Assembly: GCA_021154945.1 (NCBI GenBank)
Contig: JAJNQF010000020.1
Span: 1 to 7,639, forward strand
Direction of reading: 5' to 3'
Length of the DNA stretch: 7,639 nucleotides
Origin: Sphingomonas sp.
GTDB taxonomy: Bacteria > Pseudomonadota > Alphaproteobacteria > Sphingomonadales > Sphingomonadaceae
Positions 5,004 to 7,639 of this stretch are shown here, one piece after another (position 1 is the stretch's first letter; every line of letters begins with the position of its first letter). The notes beneath the pieces were generated by a model. It worked only from the letters and a program-made list of their open reading frames with translations, had not been told where the DNA came from and did no database searches. The position numbers and the translations under genes were made by a program.

Positions 5004-5046
5004 GGCAAAGGGCTTGCGTTCTCGCGGCCCGACAGGAGTATTGTAA

Positions 5047-7365
5047 ATGCCATCATTTGCACCCGCCCTCGAGACCACGCTGCACAAGGCGCTCGAGGCG
5101 GCGTCGTCCCGGCGCCACGAATATGCGACGCTGGAGCATCTGCTGCTCGCGCTGATCGACGACGAACATGCGTCGAAGGTCATGACCGCGTGCAACGTCG
5201 AGATCGGCGAACTGAAGAATACCGTCGCGCATTACCTCGATAGCGAGCTTGATGCGCTGAAGGTCGATGCGGCGACCGACCCCTCCCCCACCAGCGGGTT
5301 CCAGCGCGTCGTCCAGCGTGCGATCCTCCACGTCCAGTCCTCGGGCCGCGACGAAGTGACGGGTGCCAATGTGCTCGTCGCCCTGTTCAGCGAGCGCGAG
5401 AGCTATGCGGTCTATTTCCTGCAGCAGCAGGACATGAGCCGCCTCGATGCGGTCAGCTTCATCAGCCACGGCGTCGGCAAGGGTGGCCAGCAGGCGACTG
5501 AAGCCTCCACGCCAAAGGGTGCCGACGACGAGAAGCCGGCCAAGGGACAGGAGAAGGGCAAGACGGAAAGCGCGCTCAAGCAATTCACGGTCGACCTCAA
5601 CGAGAAGGCCAAGAACGGCAAGGTCGATCCCCTGATCGGGCGCGGGCCGGAGGTGGATCGTACGATCCAGATCCTGTGCCGCCGGTCGAAGAACAACCCG
5701 CTCTATGTCGGTGATCCCGGCGTCGGGAAGACCGCGATCGCCGAAGGCCTGGCGCGGAAGATCGTCGAGGGTGACGTGCCCGACGTGCTGTTGCCGGCGA
5801 TCATCTACTCGCTCGACATGGGCGCGTTGCTGGCGGGCACGCGGTACCGCGGCGACTTCGAGGAGCGACTGAAGGCGGTCGTCAACGAGCTCGAGAAGCT
5901 GCCGGACGCCGTGCTCTTCATCGACGAGATCCACACCGTGATCGGTGCGGGCGCGACCAGCGGCGGCGCGATGGATGCGTCGAACCTGCTCAAGCCGGCT
6001 TTGTCGGGCGGCACCATTCGTTGCATCGGCTCGACGACGTACAAGGAGTTCCGCAATCACTTCGAGAAGGACCGCGCGTTGCTGCGGCGCTTCCAGAAGA
6101 TCGACGTGAACGAGCCCACGATCGAGGATACCATCAAGATCCTCGCGGGCCTGCGCTCGGCGTTCGAGGATCACCACAACGTCAAGTACACGCCCGATGC
6201 GATCAAGTCAGCGGTCGAGCTGTCGGCGCGGTACATCAACGACCGCAAGCTGCCGGACAAGGCGATCGACGTGATCGACGAGGTCGGCGCGATGCAGATG
6301 CTGGTGCCGCCGAACAAGCGCAAGAAGACGATCACGCCGAAGGAGATCGAACAGGTCATCGCGACGATGGCGCGGATCCCGCCAAAGTCGGTGTCGACCG
6401 ACGACAAGCTGGCACTGGCCACGCTTGAGACGGACCTGAAGCGCGTGGTGTTCGGGCAGAATGCGGCGATCGAGAAGCTGTCGTCCGCGATCAAGCTGGC
6501 GCGGGCGGGTCTGCGCGAGCCGGAGAAGCCGATCGGCAACTATCTGTTCACTGGGCCTACCGGTGTCGGCAAGACCGAAGTCGCCAAGCAGCTGTCGACG
6601 ATTCTGGGCATTCCGCTCCAGCGGTTCGACATGTCCGAATATATGGAGCGGCATTCGGTCAGCCGTCTGATCGGTGCGCCCCCGGGCTATGTCGGGTTCG
6701 ACCAGGGCGGCCTGCTGACCGATGCGGTCGACCAGAACCCGCATTGCGTGCTTCTGCTCGACGAGATCGAGAAGGCGCATCCGGACCTGTTCAACATCTT
6801 GTTGCAGGTGATGGATAACGGGCGGCTGACCGACCAGCACGGCAAGTCGGTCGATTTCCGCAACGTCATCCTGATCATGACGACCAATGCGGGTGCCAGC
6901 GACATGGCGCGCGAGACGGTCGGCTTCGGGAATCTCACTCGTGAGGGCGAGGACGAGCAGGCGGTTCAGAAGATGTTCACGCCGGAATTCCGCAACCGTC
7001 TCGATGCGGTGGTGCCGTTCGGGTACCTCCCGACCGAAGTCGTGGCGCGGGTGGTGGACAAGTTCATCCTCCAGCTCGAACTCCAGCTGGCGGATCGCGG
7101 CGTGCACATCGTTCTCGACGACGAGTCGAAGGCGTGGCTGACGACCAAGGGCTATGACAAGCTGTACGGCGCACGACCGATGGGTCGCCTGATCCAGGAG
7201 AAGATCAAGCAGCCGCTCGCCGAGGAATTGCTGTTCGGCAAGCTGGTGCACGGCGGCGAGGTGACGGTGAAGATGAAGGACGGCGCGCTGTCGTTCGCGA
7301 TCGAGCCGGCCGCGCCGAAGAAGCCGAAGAAGAAGGGCAAGGTGGAGACGGTCGACGCGAAGTAA
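5047..7365 (+). CDS. clpA: ClpA, ATP-dependent Clp protease ATP-binding subunit
   Basis: The 772-residue product is a full-length class I Hsp100/AAA+ unfoldase that feeds substrates to ClpP; E. coli ClpA is 758 residues. The N-domain (about 1-145) carries the two Clp-N repeats. A charged Gly/Lys/Glu linker follows (about 146-175). D1 has Walker A GDPGVGKT (222-229) and Walker B VLFIDE (289-294). D2 has Walker A GPTGVGKT (503-510), Walker B LLLDE (569-573) and sensor-2 GARPMGR (708-714). There is no ClpB-type middle coiled coil. The ClpP-docking tripeptide appears as VGF (625-627) in place of the E. coli IGL. The C-terminus is lysine-rich (KKPKKKGK, 758-765). The ATG at 5047 has AGGAG 8 bases upstream. 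The gene stands alone; clpS, its N-end-rule adaptor and often its neighbour, is not upstream in this window. A strong terminator follows. Confidence 0.97.
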   Translation: MPSFAPALETTLHKALEAASSRRHEYATLEHLLLALIDDEHASKVMTACNVEIGELKNTVAHYLDSELDALKVDAATDPSPTSGFQRVVQRAILHVQSSGRDEVTGANVLVALFSERESYAVYFLQQQDMSRLDAVSFISHGVGKGGQQATEASTPKGADDEKPAKGQEKGKTESALKQFTVDLNEKAKNGKVDPLIGRGPEVDRTIQILCRRSKNNPLYVGDPGVGKTAIAEGLARKIVEGDVPDVLLPAIIYSLDMGALLAGTRYRGDFEERLKAVVNELEKLPDAVLFIDEIHTVIGAGATSGGAMDASNLLKPALSGGTIRCIGSTTYKEFRNHFEKDRALLRRFQKIDVNEPTIEDTIKILAGLRSAFEDHHNVKYTPDAIKSAVELSARYINDRKLPDKAIDVIDEVGAMQMLVPPNKRKKTITPKEIEQVIATMARIPPKSVSTDDKLALATLETDLKRVVFGQNAAIEKLSSAIKLARAGLREPEKPIGNYLFTGPTGVGKTEVAKQLSTILGIPLQRFDMSEYMERHSVSRLIGAPPGYVGFDQGGLLTDAVDQNPHCVLLLDEIEKAHPDLFNILLQVMDNGRLTDQHGKSVDFRNVILIMTTNAGASDMARETVGFGNLTREGEDEQAVQKMFTPEFRNRLDAVVPFGYLPTEVVARVVDKFILQLELQLADRGVHIVLDDESKAWLTTKGYDKLYGARPMGRLIQEKIKQPLAEELLFGKLVHGGEVTVKMKDGALSFAIEPAAPKKPKKKGKVETVDAK

Positions 7366-7391
7366 TTTCGGGTTGCGGTTGAGTTTGAAGG

Positions 7392-7429
7392 GCCTGACGT
7401 CGGAGCGATCCGGCGGCAGGCTTTTTTTT
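7392..7429 (+). terminator. Intrinsic terminator of clpA
   Basis: The arm GCCTGACGTCGG (7392-7403) pairs with CCGGCGGCAGGC (7410-7421) over 12 positions with one mismatch and one G-U pair, around the loop AGCGAT. It is followed at once by eight T residues (7422-7429). It lies 26 bases after the clpA stop and is a textbook Rho-independent terminator on the plus strand. Confidence 0.9.
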
Positions 7430-7502
7430 GGGGCTGGGTCGGGCGGTCGTTGCGGGACGGGTCGACAGTCAGGGTTCGGTTCGGAACCGCTTGCCGCAAG
7501 GG

Positions 7503-7565
7503 AGCGTGTTCCCCCTGCGAAGGCGGGGGCCCAGACTGGGCTCCCGCCTTCGCAGGGAGAACAAG
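7503..7565. repeat. Long palindromic repeat, copy 2
   Basis: The core 7507-7563 is a 57-base palindrome centred on A7535; by hand count 26 of 28 positions pair as Watson-Crick, one is G-T (7528/7542) and one is mismatched (7512/7558). Its flanks AGCGTGTT and GAGAACAAG match those of copy 1 at 3295-3355. Compared with copy 1 it has one extra base in each arm, T7516 and A7554, which pair with each other. It lies between the clpA terminator and the window edge. Confidence 0.8.
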
Positions 7566-7639
7566 GAGCAGGTGCTGCGCCTGAATGCTTGGGCACTTCT
7601 ACCCTAAACACCAGCCCCCCGACCGCCACCAGCCCTCCC

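Larger units (their letters stand above)
4742..5046. other. Intergenic region between the DUF1192 gene and clpA
   Basis: This 305-base gap has no convincing gene. A 102-codon frame (4738-5046) ending immediately before the clpA ATG runs through the palindromic repeat and encodes VIPANAGIQ, a peptide familiar as the spurious translation of this repeat type. The gap holds the inverted repeat at 4823-4907, a possible promoter at 4972-5003, and the clpA ribosome binding site AGGAG (5034-5038). No clpS gene is found here. Confidence 0.65.
7366..7639. other. Intergenic tail after clpA
   Basis: No gene is supported here. The stretch contains the clpA terminator, a small palindrome CGGTTCGGAACCG (7477-7489), and the 57-base palindrome copy 2. 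The final 75 bases are unremarkable GC-rich sequence with pyrimidine runs, and the neighbouring gene must lie beyond the right edge. Confidence 0.6.

Noticed and set aside
4738..5046. A 102-codon plus frame that overlaps the DUF1192 stop and ends directly before the clpA ATG
   Set aside because: The coupling looks attractive, but the frame runs through the inverted repeat (it encodes VIPANAGIQ, a familiar spurious repeat translation), has a GTG start without a ribosome binding site, and resembles no known protein, including ClpS.
3295..7565. The repeated palindromes considered as a CRISPR array or as phage attachment sites
   Set aside because: The copies are over 4 kb apart with ordinary chromosomal genes between them, there are no regularly spaced repeats or spacers, and there is no integrase or tRNA.
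6208..7629. A 473-codon minus-strand frame opposite clpA
   Set aside because: It is a shadow of clpA and continues through the terminator and the repeat copy 2.

Overview
The window reads as chromosomal DNA of a high-GC alphaproteobacterium, most likely a sphingomonad (Sphingomonas or a close relative). This rests on a TrcR/DUF1013 gene (a family known from alphaproteobacteria), a DUF1192 micro-protein, and many GC-rich palindromic repeats in the intergenic gaps of a type common in sphingomonad genomes. The genus is an inference.

Layout: 1-325 is non-coding and palindrome-rich. Four genes then lie on the minus strand. In transcription order they are a PIG3-type NAD(P)H quinone oxidoreductase (4473-3442), an LpxH-like metallophosphoesterase (3196-2312), a GT4 glycosyltransferase (2148-1114) and the cell-cycle regulator TrcR (1003-326). 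A 73-bp divergent promoter region separates the oxidoreductase from the plus-strand DUF1192 gene (4547-4741). It is followed by a 305-bp gap holding a repeat, then clpA (5047-7365), a strong intrinsic terminator (7392-7429) and a non-coding tail with a long palindrome.

Functionally this is mostly housekeeping. ClpA is the unfoldase of the ClpAP protease. TrcR is an RNA-polymerase-associated cell-cycle regulator. The LpxH-like enzyme and the glycosyltransferase may act together on an envelope glycolipid; they deserve attention because sphingomonads typically carry glycosphingolipids in place of LPS. The oxidoreductase is a general redox enzyme. The minus-strand genes are 110-245 bp apart with hairpins in each gap, so they do not look like one tight operon.

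I found no defence system, CRISPR array, transposase, RNA gene or clear horizontally acquired island. The most interesting signals are non-coding: an intrinsic terminator hairpin that abuts the ribosome binding site of trcR, interlocked divergent promoter candidates at 4505-4537, and several inverted-repeat families whose copies differ by paired (compensatory) changes.
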